64,000 nt of DNA from Peptoniphilus pacaensis (GTDB taxonomy: Bacteria > Bacillota > Clostridia > Tissierellales > Peptoniphilaceae), in the NCBI RefSeq assembly GCF_900088125.1, contig NZ_FLQT01000003.1, forward strand, positions 1,115,071 to 1,179,070. The letters are read 5' to 3'. This document shows positions 17,123-24,817 of this stretch, piece by piece; the stretch's first letter is position 1, and every line of letters begins with the position of its first letter. Both the position numbers and the translations under genes were made by a program. A model generated the notes under the pieces. It was not told the origin of the DNA. It saw only the letters and a program-made list of their open reading frames with translations, and did no database searches.

Positions 17123-17212
17123 AAAGAAGGCGCCATGTCGGCGCCTTTTTGCGTGCCCATTAATTCATTTTCACCAGTTCTTTTTGAATCCATTTTCCCG
17201 CCACGTGGGCGA
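17123..17212. repeat. Direct repeat copy A: orphan 3' end of the VWA gene plus its terminator
   Basis: Ninety bases that match 20236-20325 at 87 positions (differences at repeat positions 34, 35 and 71). On the minus strand this copy encodes AHVAGKWIQKELVKMN and a stop, the last 16 residues of the VWA protein whose complete gene lies 3.1 kb away. It therefore looks like a detached tail of that gene. It also carries the GGCGCC terminator hairpin. The metY stop codon lies eight bases beyond it. Confidence 0.9.
17128..17150. terminator. Bidirectional terminator within repeat copy A
   Basis: AGGCGCC-ATGTC-GGCGCCT with TTTTT to the right and, on the other strand, a T-rich run to the left. It can end both the SLH/LRR transcript and the converging brnQ-metY transcript. 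Confidence 0.8.
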
Positions 17213-17219
17213 GCTTTTC

Positions 17220-18500
17220 TTATAGATTTTCCAGAGCTTGCTCGATATCGGCGATAATATCTTCTTTATCTTCGATACCGACGCTCATACGAATGAGGTC
17301 GGCGCTGACGCCGGCGGCCAGGAGTTCCTCGTCGTTCATTTGGCGATGGGTGGTGCTCGCCGGGTGGAGGACACAGGTGCGGGAATCGGCCACGTGGGTG
17401 ACGACGGCGGCGAGTTTTAAGCTATCCATAAACTTCGTAGCGGCTTCCCGACCGCCTTTGATGCCGAAGGAGATGACGCCGCAGGAACCGTTGGGAAGGT
17501 ATTTTTTCGCCAGCTCGTGTTGGCTGTCGTCTTCCAATGCGGAGAAATTAACCCAGGCGATTTTGTCGTGGCCTTTTAAATATTTGGCCACGGCGTGGGC
17601 GTTTTCGAAATGGCGAGGCATTCTGAGGTGGAGGGTTTCCAAGCCTAGCCCCAAGTAGAAAGAATTTTGCGGCGAGGGAATACTTCCCAAATCGCGCATA
17701 ATCGTCGTGGTCATTTTTGTAATATAGGCGCCTTTTCCGAAGGTTTCCGTAAAGGTAATGCCGTGATAGGTTTCATCCGGCTCTGTCAATTGAGGATATT
17801 TATCTCCGTGTTTCGTCCAGTCGAAGTTTCCGGAATCGATGACGGCGCCGCCGACGGAATTGGCGAAACCGTTCATGTATTTCGTCGTGGAGTGGGTGAC
17901 GATGTCGGCGCCGTATTCGAAGGGGCGAAGGAAAATCGGCGTGGGGAAGGTGTTGTCCACAATGAGGGGCACGCCGTGAGCGTGAGCCGCTTCGGCGAAG
18001 GTTTCGATATCTAAAATTTTAAGTGCCGGGTTGGCCAGGCTCTCTCCGTAGACCGCCTTCGTATTGGGGCGGAAGGCGCGGTCCAATTCTTCTCGCGTCG
18101 CCGCCGGATCCACGAAGGTGGATTCGATGCCCATGTCCTTCATGGTGTGGGCGATCAGGTTGTAGCTGCCGCCGTAAATGGCGGAGGATGCCACCACGTG
18201 ATCCCCGGCTTTTAAAATATTAATAAGTGCGTAGAAATTCGCCGCCTGACCGGAAGAGGTGAGGATGCCACATGCGCCGCCTTCCAAGGCCGTGATCTTA
18301 GCCGCCACGGCGTCGTTGGTAGGATTGGCCAGTCGGGAATAGAAATAGCCCGATTCCTTCAAGTCGAAGAGATCGCCCATTTGCTGAGAAGAGTCGTATT
18401 TAAATGTTGTCGATTGTACGATGGGCACCACGCGAGGTTCGCCGTTTTGGGGATCGTATCCCGCTTGTACACATAATGTTCCGAGTCCTTGTTTTGTCAT
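17220..18500 (-). CDS. metY: O-acetylhomoserine sulfhydrylase / PLP-dependent methionine-pathway enzyme
   Basis: 426 residues, the normal length for MetY. It condenses O-acetylhomoserine with sulfide or a thiol to give homocysteine or methionine. Family features: TKQGLGTLCVQAGYDPQNGE at the N-terminus, YSRLANPTNDAVAAKITALE, SSGQAANFYALINI, IVDNTFPTP and HSTTKYMNG with the PLP lysine (about residue 205). I chose the ATG at 18500, six bases from AGGAG; the upstream ATG at 18521 lies within the brnQ gene. It is the second gene behind brnQ under a T-box. Methionine gamma-lyase is the main alternative but is usually shorter. Confidence 0.85.
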   Translation of the reverse strand: MTKQGLGTLCVQAGYDPQNGEPRVVPIVQSTTFKYDSSQQMGDLFDLKESGYFYSRLANPTNDAVAAKITALEGGACGILTSSGQAANFYALINILKAGDHVVASSAIYGGSYNLIAHTMKDMGIESTFVDPAATREELDRAFRPNTKAVYGESLANPALKILDIETFAEAAHAHGVPLIVDNTFPTPIFLRPFEYGADIVTHSTTKYMNGFANSVGGAVIDSGNFDWTKHGDKYPQLTEPDETYHGITFTETFGKGAYITKMTTTIMRDLGSIPSPQNSFYLGLGLETLHLRMPRHFENAHAVAKYLKGHDKIAWVNFSALEDDSQHELAKKYLPNGSCGVISFGIKGGREAATKFMDSLKLAAVVTHVADSRTCVLHPASTTHRQMNDEELLAAGVSADLIRMSVGIEDKEDIIADIEQALENL

Positions 18501-18510
18501 CATATTCTCC

Positions 18511-19830
18511 TTATAATTCATTTTTCACAGTGGATGGGACGGCGTTTTTTGCCGATCCCTTCGCAAGTTCATAGATTATGCCGAGTACGAAGCCCGTAAC
18601 GGCCGGTAAGAGCCACGCGAAGCCCGCTCCCGAAAGGGGGATGGCGTCGACGGCGGCCTCTAATAGGGGAAGGCCCGTAAAGGCGGTGATCGCTTCCAAT
18701 AAACTGACCACCAGGGTAAAGACCATGGCGACGCGGAAGGCGAGGGCGTGATTTTCAAGGGGTTTGTAGAAAACGCCCAAGATCATGAGCATGATCACGC
18801 TGGGGTAAACCATGAGGTAAATGGGCGTCGCCAAGAAGACGATTTTTTCCACGCCCAGTAAGGTAATGCCCGCGCCGATACAGGAAAATAATATAGCGGC
18901 CTGTTTATGGGAAAGTTTCCCCTTCGTAAATTCGTGGAAGAAATTGGCGATGGATGTAATTTGTCCGATCGCCGTGGTCAAGCAGGCGAGGACGACGGCG
19001 ATGCTCAATAAGGCCAGCCCTTTTTCGCCTAAAATGGCACGGACGATATTGAGCAGTAGCGTGGCGTGATCGATGTCCACCGGATACTGTCCGCTTAATT
19101 TTGCGCCGAAATAGAGGAGACCAACGTAAATGACGAAGAACAGACCGAAGGTAATGACGCCGGCCTTGGCGACGATACCGTTTCGCTCCTTGTCGCTTGC
19201 ATAGCCTCTTCGCACGATGTCGCCTATAAAGACGGTGCCGATTAAAAAGCTTACCAGTAAATCACCCGTTTGGTAGCCGCCCAAGAACGAATTTAAAAGG
19301 ACGTTTTCCGCTTGAGGTGCGGCAGGGACGGCATCGATGGGAAAGAGCACGCCTTTAATCACGATAATAAATAATATCGCCACGAGGGCCGGTGTCAAAT
19401 AGCGGGCTACTTTGTCGATCATGGCGCTTAAGTCCAAGGCGAAGTAAAGGGCAATGCCGAAATAAAAGAGGGCGAATGCCGCCATGGGCACCTTTGGGAA
19501 CAGCGCCTGAACGCCGAGTTCGTAGGCCACGGCGCCGGTTCTCGGCACGGAAATGTGGCCGGCGAAGAGCATAATCAAGAGCAATAAGTATTTAGAAAAT
19601 TCCGGGTGGATGTTTTTCGTAAGGGCCTCCACGGAACCCGCTCTCGAAATAACGTACAGGGCGACGATGGGCATTAAGACGGCCGAAATCATAAGTCCTA
19701 CGGCGCCTAAGCTCCATTGATCTCCCGATACGAGGCCCAGGGCGCCGGGGAAAATTAAATTGCCCGCCCCAAAATAAGAGGCAAAGAGCGCCAAGCCGAT
19801 GTAAAAAGTGTCTCGATTTTTCTGTTTCAT
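18511..19830 (-). CDS. brnQ: BrnQ-family amino acid:cation symporter
   Basis: 439 residues with about twelve membrane helices. The N-terminus FYIGLALFASYFGAGNLIFP is the BrnQ (LIVCS family) signature, and GHISVPRTGAVAYELG is also typical. Known members import leucine, isoleucine and valine with Na+ or H+. Here it is cotranscribed with metY behind a T-box whose specifier seems to be ATG, so methionine uptake is a possibility that the family name would hide. The start ATG follows AAGGAG. Confidence 0.87.
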   Translation of the reverse strand: MKQKNRDTFYIGLALFASYFGAGNLIFPGALGLVSGDQWSLGAVGLMISAVLMPIVALYVISRAGSVEALTKNIHPEFSKYLLLLIMLFAGHISVPRTGAVAYELGVQALFPKVPMAAFALFYFGIALYFALDLSAMIDKVARYLTPALVAILFIIVIKGVLFPIDAVPAAPQAENVLLNSFLGGYQTGDLLVSFLIGTVFIGDIVRRGYASDKERNGIVAKAGVITFGLFFVIYVGLLYFGAKLSGQYPVDIDHATLLLNIVRAILGEKGLALLSIAVVLACLTTAIGQITSIANFFHEFTKGKLSHKQAAILFSCIGAGITLLGVEKIVFLATPIYLMVYPSVIMLMILGVFYKPLENHALAFRVAMVFTLVVSLLEAITAFTGLPLLEAAVDAIPLSGAGFAWLLPAVTGFVLGIIYELAKGSAKNAVPSTVKNEL

Positions 19831-19865
19831 TTCATTCTCCTTTTGTCCTCGGTTATTCGCGATAA

Positions 19866-20126
19866 ATAAAAAAAGCCTCCGTCCCTAAAAGGACGAAGGC
19901 AAAATGCTCGTGTTACCACCTTTTTTCATTATTTTATCGCTAAAATAACCTTACAGAGTACTATCATACCCGTGACGCTATAACAGGCGTACCTGTCGCA
20001 GCCTAAACCGAAGTCTCGGTGCGAACACTCCGAGGCCATGTTCCAAAACTTCCATGCCGATTTCTCTCACCAAATGAAATCTCTCTGTAAGCACTTCCCT
20101 TTTGTACTCTCCTCTTCAACGTTATG
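19866..20126 (-). promoter_or_regulatory. T-box leader of brnQ-metY, specifier apparently ATG (Met)
   Basis: On the minus strand the leader shows the stem I signatures GAGGAGAGTAC and CAGAGAG, then GGTGAGAGAAA, the antiterminator element AAGGTGGTAACACGAGCA, and a terminator hairpin GCCTTCGTCC/GGACGGAGGC with a T run at 19868-19900. T-boxes bind uncharged tRNA and then let transcription continue. The presumed specifier loop reads GGAAC-ATG-GCCTCGGAG (ATG at 20037-20039). Methionine fits the downstream metY. The codon call is by eye from sequence context, not from a folded model. Confidence 0.9.
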
Positions 20127-20132
20127 AATGGA

Positions 20133-20161
20133 ATTATAAGCGAAGTGACATGAGGAGTCAA
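20133..20161 (-). promoter_or_regulatory. Promoter of the T-box operon
   Basis: On the minus strand TTGACT (20156-20161), a 17-base spacer and TATAAT (20133-20138): near consensus. The T-box leader starts just downstream. Confidence 0.85.
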
Positions 20162-20235
20162 GGGATATTTTAAAAAAATTAAAATCCATGAAATTTCCGG
20201 GTTTGTTTCGTGGTGCGGAGAATTTTTTCCGTTGC

Positions 20236-20325
20236 AAAGAAGGCGCCATGTCGGCGCCTTTTTGCGTGTTCATTAATTCATTTTCACCAGTTCTTTTTGA
20301 ATCCACTTTCCCGCCACGTGGGCGA
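20236..20325. repeat. Direct repeat copy B: intact VWA gene 3' end plus terminator
   Basis: Partner of 17123-17212, same orientation, 87 of 90 bases identical. This copy is continuous with the complete VWA gene and carries the same terminator hairpin at 20241-20259, so it is the likely original. Confidence 0.9.
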
Positions 20326-21940
20326 TCTGTTCGATTTTTTGGATTTTTACGAAGCGGTGGTGAAAGAGTGTCTTTGCGTTTTCGACGTAATCGCTGTTTA
20401 AGAGGGCGAGGACTTTCACATTTTTTCGCGCCAGCATGTCCAGGTAGCGGGCGGTGTCTTCCAGGGCCGGCGTTTCGGAATAGGCTTTGCCGAGTCGAAG
20501 TCCCTTTCCCGCCAAGGGTTTAAAGTCGTTGGGATTGGCGTCGGTGAGGACGATGCTAAGCAGGGGCGCCTTGGAGCTTATCAGAACGGGGTAGGCTTTG
20601 AAAAAAAGGCCGTCTCGATTCCAGCCCATGGATTTGTAGCGGAAAATTCTCTTCATGTCGGCGGCCTCGTCGTAGTCTTTTAAGATGGTGACGACGGTGG
20701 TATCTTCCACGGTTTGGTAGGAGAGGATGCGGTTTCGGATCCCGTTGTTTTCCAAGGATTTTGAAAGGATATAGGCTTCGATGGCGATATCCGATTCGAT
20801 GGGCAAGAGGGAGGCGGAGGCATCCAGCACCAGGTCCACTTGAAAGCCGGGGGCGGGGATGAGGTTTTTGCGCTCGAAGATGGAGGCGCGATTTGAAATT
20901 TGGGAGCGAAAGGCGCGCCGGGGAACGAGCTTGCCGCTCTTGGCCGCTTCGCCCTCCATGTCGGTGACGGATGCCAGCTTCAGTTTAAAGGCTTTTGTCA
21001 TTTCTTCGATGGCGCGGCGGTAGGTGGCCTGCTTTTTTTGAAATTTAAGCAAGTGGCGGCGCACGGTGCGGGCGTTCAGGTCTTGATTCAAGCGCTTATC
21101 GGCATCTTCAATGCCTCTTGTAAAGAAGATGCGGGATTTTCTGTGGCCGTCGGTACATAGGGCGCGGTTCAAGGCCAGGCTCTTTTCTTCGGAAAAAAGG
21201 TTCCGTCCGAAGGTTTCTTCGATGGCATCTTCCCGGTCTTTTTTAATGCGGCGAAAGAAATTGGTGAAGACGGGCAGATCGCCGCCTTTTCCGTCGCCAT
21301 GAAGGAAGGCGGGCACATTGGCGCGCTCGACGGAGACGTAGCCGGGAATGGAAAAGAGGTGGATGGCGGGAAGCCAGGGAGGCAATGGCCGGGCATGCTC
21401 CCGGTAGCGGAGGCATTGGGTGAAGAGGGCGATGACATTGGCCTCTAAATCGTCCTCTGTCGTGTCTTGAGGCAGGCGGAGCTTTTCGTAGAGGGCCATT
21501 TCTTTCTTGTTGAGCTTTTTATAGGGCAGGCCCAGGATGTCATGGGTGCGTTTCATTTCCATGGCGTAGAAGAGGGGGATACGAAGGGCCAAGGTGCGGC
21601 GGCGCAGGTCGTGGCCATCGTCCAGGAAGCGGCAGGCGAAATCTTTCCGAAGATCCGAAAGCACGGGGCGCTCCTTCCCTTCGCGGTGATAGACGACATC
21701 TTCCAAAAGGTAGAGGGCAAAGAGGTCGTATTTTTCCCGCTGCAGTTGGCCGGAGAAGCGACCGAAGAGGGCGTCCAAGGTGTCGGCGCCGAAGTATTTT
21801 GCCGCGAGGCCGAGGATCAGGTTTAAGTAGAAGTCCGGATTGCCGGCAAGGTCCAGGCCGTAGAGAACGGGTTTATAATCGTAATTTTCCGCGCCCGCCC
21901 ATTGAAGATTGTCGGGCCTGCTGTCTCCATGGGATTTCAT
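20273..21940 (-). CDS. Von Willebrand factor A domain protein partnered with a MoxR ATPase
   Basis: 555 residues, cytoplasmic. The C-terminal third is a VWA domain with the metal-binding motif VDLVLDASASLLP (about residue 365), followed by SIVLTDANPND as the later metal-contact loop. The N-terminal part is helical, charged and not recognised. The start ATG at 21940 has only a weak ribosome site but lies seven bases after the ATPase gene stop, so coupling is likely. MoxR-VWA pairs (for example NorQ/NorD, CbbQ/CbbO) act as chaperones that insert cofactors or remodel target enzymes. The target here is not apparent. Its last 16 codons are duplicated at 17158-17212. Confidence 0.8.
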   Translation of the reverse strand: MKSHGDSRPDNLQWAGAENYDYKPVLYGLDLAGNPDFYLNLILGLAAKYFGADTLDALFGRFSGQLQREKYDLFALYLLEDVVYHREGKERPVLSDLRKDFACRFLDDGHDLRRRTLALRIPLFYAMEMKRTHDILGLPYKKLNKKEMALYEKLRLPQDTTEDDLEANVIALFTQCLRYREHARPLPPWLPAIHLFSIPGYVSVERANVPAFLHGDGKGGDLPVFTNFFRRIKKDREDAIEETFGRNLFSEEKSLALNRALCTDGHRKSRIFFTRGIEDADKRLNQDLNARTVRRHLLKFQKKQATYRRAIEEMTKAFKLKLASVTDMEGEAAKSGKLVPRRAFRSQISNRASIFERKNLIPAPGFQVDLVLDASASLLPIESDIAIEAYILSKSLENNGIRNRILSYQTVEDTTVVTILKDYDEAADMKRIFRYKSMGWNRDGLFFKAYPVLISSKAPLLSIVLTDANPNDFKPLAGKGLRLGKAYSETPALEDTARYLDMLARKNVKVLALLNSDYVENAKTLFHHRFVKIQKIEQIAHVAGKWIQKELVKMN

Positions 21941-21947
21941 AGGCGGC

Positions 21948-22832
21948 CTATTTCACCAGATCCGACAGATGGAGCGGTTCTTTGAAGCGCGCCTTGATTA
22001 AATCGGCCACCAGCTCCTCTTCGTAGGGATCGAAGATTTTGTTGACGAGGCTCAAGTTCAGGGACTCTTTCAGTTCCAAGCCTTCCTTCACCAAGTCCAC
22101 GGCATCGAAGAGGCCGCGAATATCCATGGCGTGGTGGGCAATTTCGTTGGCGTCGGCCTTGCGTTGGATGTCCGCCACCAGTCGGCACAGGTCGCGGATA
22201 AAGGCGGGCTTCAGCTCCGGATAGGTCTCGCCGATCAACAGACTCAGGTCGTCGTCTGCGAGAGGCGGCATTTTCAGTACGACGAAGCGAGACAGCAGGG
22301 CTTCGTTTAAGTCCCGGGTGCCTTCGTAGCCGTAGTTCATGGTGGCGATAAAGCGGGTGGCGGGGTGGATTTTGATGAGATCGTAGCCCGGCATGTCGAT
22401 GATGCGCCGGTAGTCCAAGGCGGAGTGGAGCACGGCCAGGGCTTCGTTTTTCGCCATGTTAATTTCATCCAGCACGGCAAAGCCGCCGACTTTCGCCGCC
22501 AAGGTAATGGGGCCTTCTCTGAAAAACACGTCGCCGCCCTTTAAGCTGTCGTCGCCCAGCAGGGCCGGGGCGTCGATGCTCATGTGAAGGGACACGTTCC
22601 ACAGGGGCCTTTGAAACTGCGCGGCCAAATTTTCCGCCAGTACGTTTTTGCCCGTGGATTTTTCGCCGACGAGGAGCAAATTTTTTCCGGATAAAATGGC
22701 TGCCGTGGCGGCACGCAAGATTTCCTCGCCGTGGTAGTTGAAGCGAGGATGGGGGATGCGGTCTTTATAAGCTTCCGGAAGAGGATTGCTTTCAATAAAT
22801 GCTTGAATAGGGTCTGTTTGATTCATGTTCAT
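21948..22832 (-). CDS. MoxR-type AAA+ ATPase
   Basis: 294 residues. Walker A is LLVGEKSTGKNVLAENLA (about residue 55; GEKSTGKN), Walker B is GFAVLDEINMAKNEAL, sensor 1 region FIATMNYGYEGTRDLNEALL and the arginine finger in SRFVVLKMPPL. This is the NorQ/CbbQ-like MoxR group. It is upstream of and nearly contiguous with the VWA gene, its expected partner. The preceding 200 bases on this strand hold a TACAAT at about 22898, a possible -10. Confidence 0.87.
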   Translation of the reverse strand: MNMNQTDPIQAFIESNPLPEAYKDRIPHPRFNYHGEEILRAATAAILSGKNLLLVGEKSTGKNVLAENLAAQFQRPLWNVSLHMSIDAPALLGDDSLKGGDVFFREGPITLAAKVGGFAVLDEINMAKNEALAVLHSALDYRRIIDMPGYDLIKIHPATRFIATMNYGYEGTRDLNEALLSRFVVLKMPPLADDDLSLLIGETYPELKPAFIRDLCRLVADIQRKADANEIAHHAMDIRGLFDAVDLVKEGLELKESLNLSLVNKIFDPYEEELVADLIKARFKEPLHLSDLVK

Positions 22833-22984
22833 CTCTCATTTGTTTTTTCACTTCGGTTTGCGTTCAATACATGAACGGCCGGTCTTATATGTATTGTACC
22901 ACGAAAATTCGCCGCCGTTTATACGGGGTCGTTTACGTAAATGTACAGGGGGGATTTTTCCTTAAATGGAAACAAAGCGCAACA

Positions 22985-23013
22985 GAAAAAGCCCGCCGAA
23001 GCGGGCTCTTTTT
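22985..23013 (-). terminator. Terminator of the oxidoreductase operon
   Basis: AGCCCGC-CGAA-GCGGGCT with a T run on the minus strand, 16 bases after the rubrerythrin-like gene stop. The remainder of 22833-23028 contains the palindrome TTTACGTAAA (22932-22941) and no gene. Confidence 0.8.
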
Positions 23014-23028
23014 GTCGTTCTCTTCTCT

Positions 23029-23523
23029 CTAGAAGGGTTCAAAGTTTTGCATGTTCCACCATTCTTGTTGGTAGATGTCGTATTGTTTTTGCAGGGTTTC
23101 CACGTGGCTTTCTTCCCATTTAGCCAAGATATCGAAGAGCTTTTTGGATTCGGCGCTTTCGACTTTGTCTTTGGCTTCGGTGTAGAATTTCACGGAATCT
23201 TTTTCCATGTTCAAACCTACGGAGAAGACGGTGACGGCCAAACGAACCATGTCTTCGTCGACTTTGTCCCATTTGAAGATGCCCGGGGAGGGTACTTCTT
23301 CTTTTAAGGTTTCGGGATCGAAGTTAATGCTTCTGGAGTCGTCGATGAGCTTTTCGGAAAGGCTCTTTAAATATTCGATGTGGTCTTCTTCTTGACGCGC
23401 CAGGTCTAAGAGGGCGTCTTTCGTGGAGGAGGGAGCGAATTTGTCTGCGGACAGTTTGTAAAATTCAGCGCCTTCCACTTCGTTGAGCATGGCTTGTCTT
23501 AGGATTTCAACTTCATTTCGCAT
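23029..23523 (-). CDS. Rubrerythrin/ferritin-like diiron protein
   Basis: 164 residues. The four-helix pattern has ExxH-type motifs: LNEVEGAEFYK near residue 15, ARQEEDHIEYL near 43, LNMEKDSVKFY near 107 and KWEESHVETL near 140, giving the carboxylate and histidine ligands of a diiron site. There is no C-terminal rubredoxin domain, so it is the short form. Members reduce peroxide or protect oxygen-labile iron-sulfur enzymes. It overlaps the oxidoreductase gamma subunit gene by 11 bases, so it is made together with that oxygen-sensitive complex. Confidence 0.82.
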   Translation of the reverse strand: MRNEVEILRQAMLNEVEGAEFYKLSADKFAPSSTKDALLDLARQEEDHIEYLKSLSEKLIDDSRSINFDPETLKEEVPSPGIFKWDKVDEDMVRLAVTVFSVGLNMEKDSVKFYTEAKDKVESAESKKLFDILAKWEESHVETLQKQYDIYQQEWWNMQNFEPF

Positions 23524-24070
23524 TGAGGATCTCCTTCATCTTTTCTTCGCCGAATTTCAGGGCGTCTAGGTTCATTTTCGTGACTTTTTCACCTTTTTTG
23601 CCGTAGAGCTTGTCGACGGCTTTTTCCAAAGCTTGTTGGCTGACCATATTGAGGACGGTGTTAAATGCGCCGATCATGATCATGTTCAGGACTCTGGGGT
23701 TGCCGTATTCTGCGGTGAGGTCGTTGACGGGCAGGTGGTGGGACGTGATGTCTTTTCTGCTCGTGTCTTTGTTGACCAGGGAGCTGTTAATGAAGATGTG
23801 GCCGCCCGGTGCGACGTAGGATTCGAATTTGTCCAGCGAGGGTTCGTTCATGACGATGGCTGCATCGGCGGTGGAGATGTTCGGTGCGCCGATGGGTTCG
23901 TCGGAAATGATGACGGAGCAGTTGGCGGCGCCACCGCGCATGGCGGGGCCGTAGGAGGGCAACCAGGATACGTGTTTATCGTCGAACATGCCGGCATAGG
24001 TCAGCAGTTGGCCGATGCCCATAACGCCTTGGCCGCCGAAGCCGGATACGATTACTCTGTTAGTAGCCAT
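23513..24070 (-). CDS. 2-oxoacid:ferredoxin oxidoreductase gamma subunit
   Basis: 185 residues. It starts MATNRVIVSGFGGQGVMGIG, the family signature for gamma subunits, and contains MRGGAANCSVIISDEPIG. It is part of a four-subunit enzyme that oxidatively decarboxylates a 2-oxoacid to acyl-CoA and reduces ferredoxin. The start overlaps the beta subunit stop. The VOR (branched-chain 2-oxoacid) versus KOR (2-oxoglutarate) choice cannot be made by eye; amino acid fermentation favours VOR. Confidence 0.88.
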   Translation of the reverse strand: MATNRVIVSGFGGQGVMGIGQLLTYAGMFDDKHVSWLPSYGPAMRGGAANCSVIISDEPIGAPNISTADAAIVMNEPSLDKFESYVAPGGHIFINSSLVNKDTSRKDITSHHLPVNDLTAEYGNPRVLNMIMIGAFNTVLNMVSQQALEKAVDKLYGKKGEKVTKMNLDALKFGEEKMKEILNAK

Positions 24071-24816
24071 TATAGATCCTCCCCGTTACGCAAATTTCCC
24101 AAAGGATAGTAGGGAATCATGTTTTCTTCTAACCATTTCAATGCTTCTGTCGGCGGATATCCCCAGTTGGTGGGGCAGGCGGAAAGAACTTCGACGATGC
24201 CGTAGCCTTTGCCTTCCAATTGGATTTCGAAGCAGCGTTTGATGGCTTTTTTCGCTTTGCGAATGTTGGCCGGCGTGTTGACGGCAACCCGTTCGACGAA
24301 TTTTGCGCCGTCGATGGTGGCGAGCATTTCGGCGATGCGGATGGGGCGTCCGGACCAGTCGACTTGACGGCCCAAGGGCGATGTGGTGGTCTTTTGGCCG
24401 ATCAAAGTAGTCGGGGCCATTTGACCGCCGGTCATGCCGTAAATAGCGTTGTTAACGAAGATGGTGGAAATTTTTTCGCCGCGGTGGGCCGCTTGTACGA
24501 CTTCGCCGGAACCGATGGATGCCAAGTCGCCGTCGCCTTGGTAGGTGAAGACGAATTTGTCCGGTGTGGAGCGTTTGATGCCGGTAGCGACGGCCGGTGC
24601 ACGTCCGTGGGCAGCTTCGTACATATCGCAGTTAAAGTATTTGTATGCGAGTACGGCACAGCCGACGGGGGCGACGCCGATGGTGTTGCCGGTAAGGCCT
24701 AATTCTTCCAAGCATTCGGCCACGAGTTTGTGAATGACGCCGTGGGTACAGCCGGGGCAGTAGTGGGTAGGAACATCGGTTAATGCTTTACTTTTCGTGT
24801 AGATAAGTTTTTCCAT
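24070..24816 (-). CDS. 2-oxoacid:ferredoxin oxidoreductase beta subunit (TPP-binding)
   Basis: 248 residues. Thiamine diphosphate motif GDGDLASIGSGEVVQA followed by NNAIYGMTGGQ, and an N-terminal YCPGCTHGVIHKL. These fit the beta subunits of VOR/KOR enzymes. It lies one base after the alpha subunit gene, in the order ferredoxin-alpha-beta-gamma typical of this enzyme type. Confidence 0.9.
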   Translation of the reverse strand: MEKLIYTKSKALTDVPTHYCPGCTHGVIHKLVAECLEELGLTGNTIGVAPVGCAVLAYKYFNCDMYEAAHGRAPAVATGIKRSTPDKFVFTYQGDGDLASIGSGEVVQAAHRGEKISTIFVNNAIYGMTGGQMAPTTLIGQKTTTSPLGRQVDWSGRPIRIAEMLATIDGAKFVERVAVNTPANIRKAKKAIKRCFEIQLEGKGYGIVEVLSACPTNWGYPPTEALKWLEENMIPYYPLGNLRNGEDL

Positions 24817-24817
24817 T

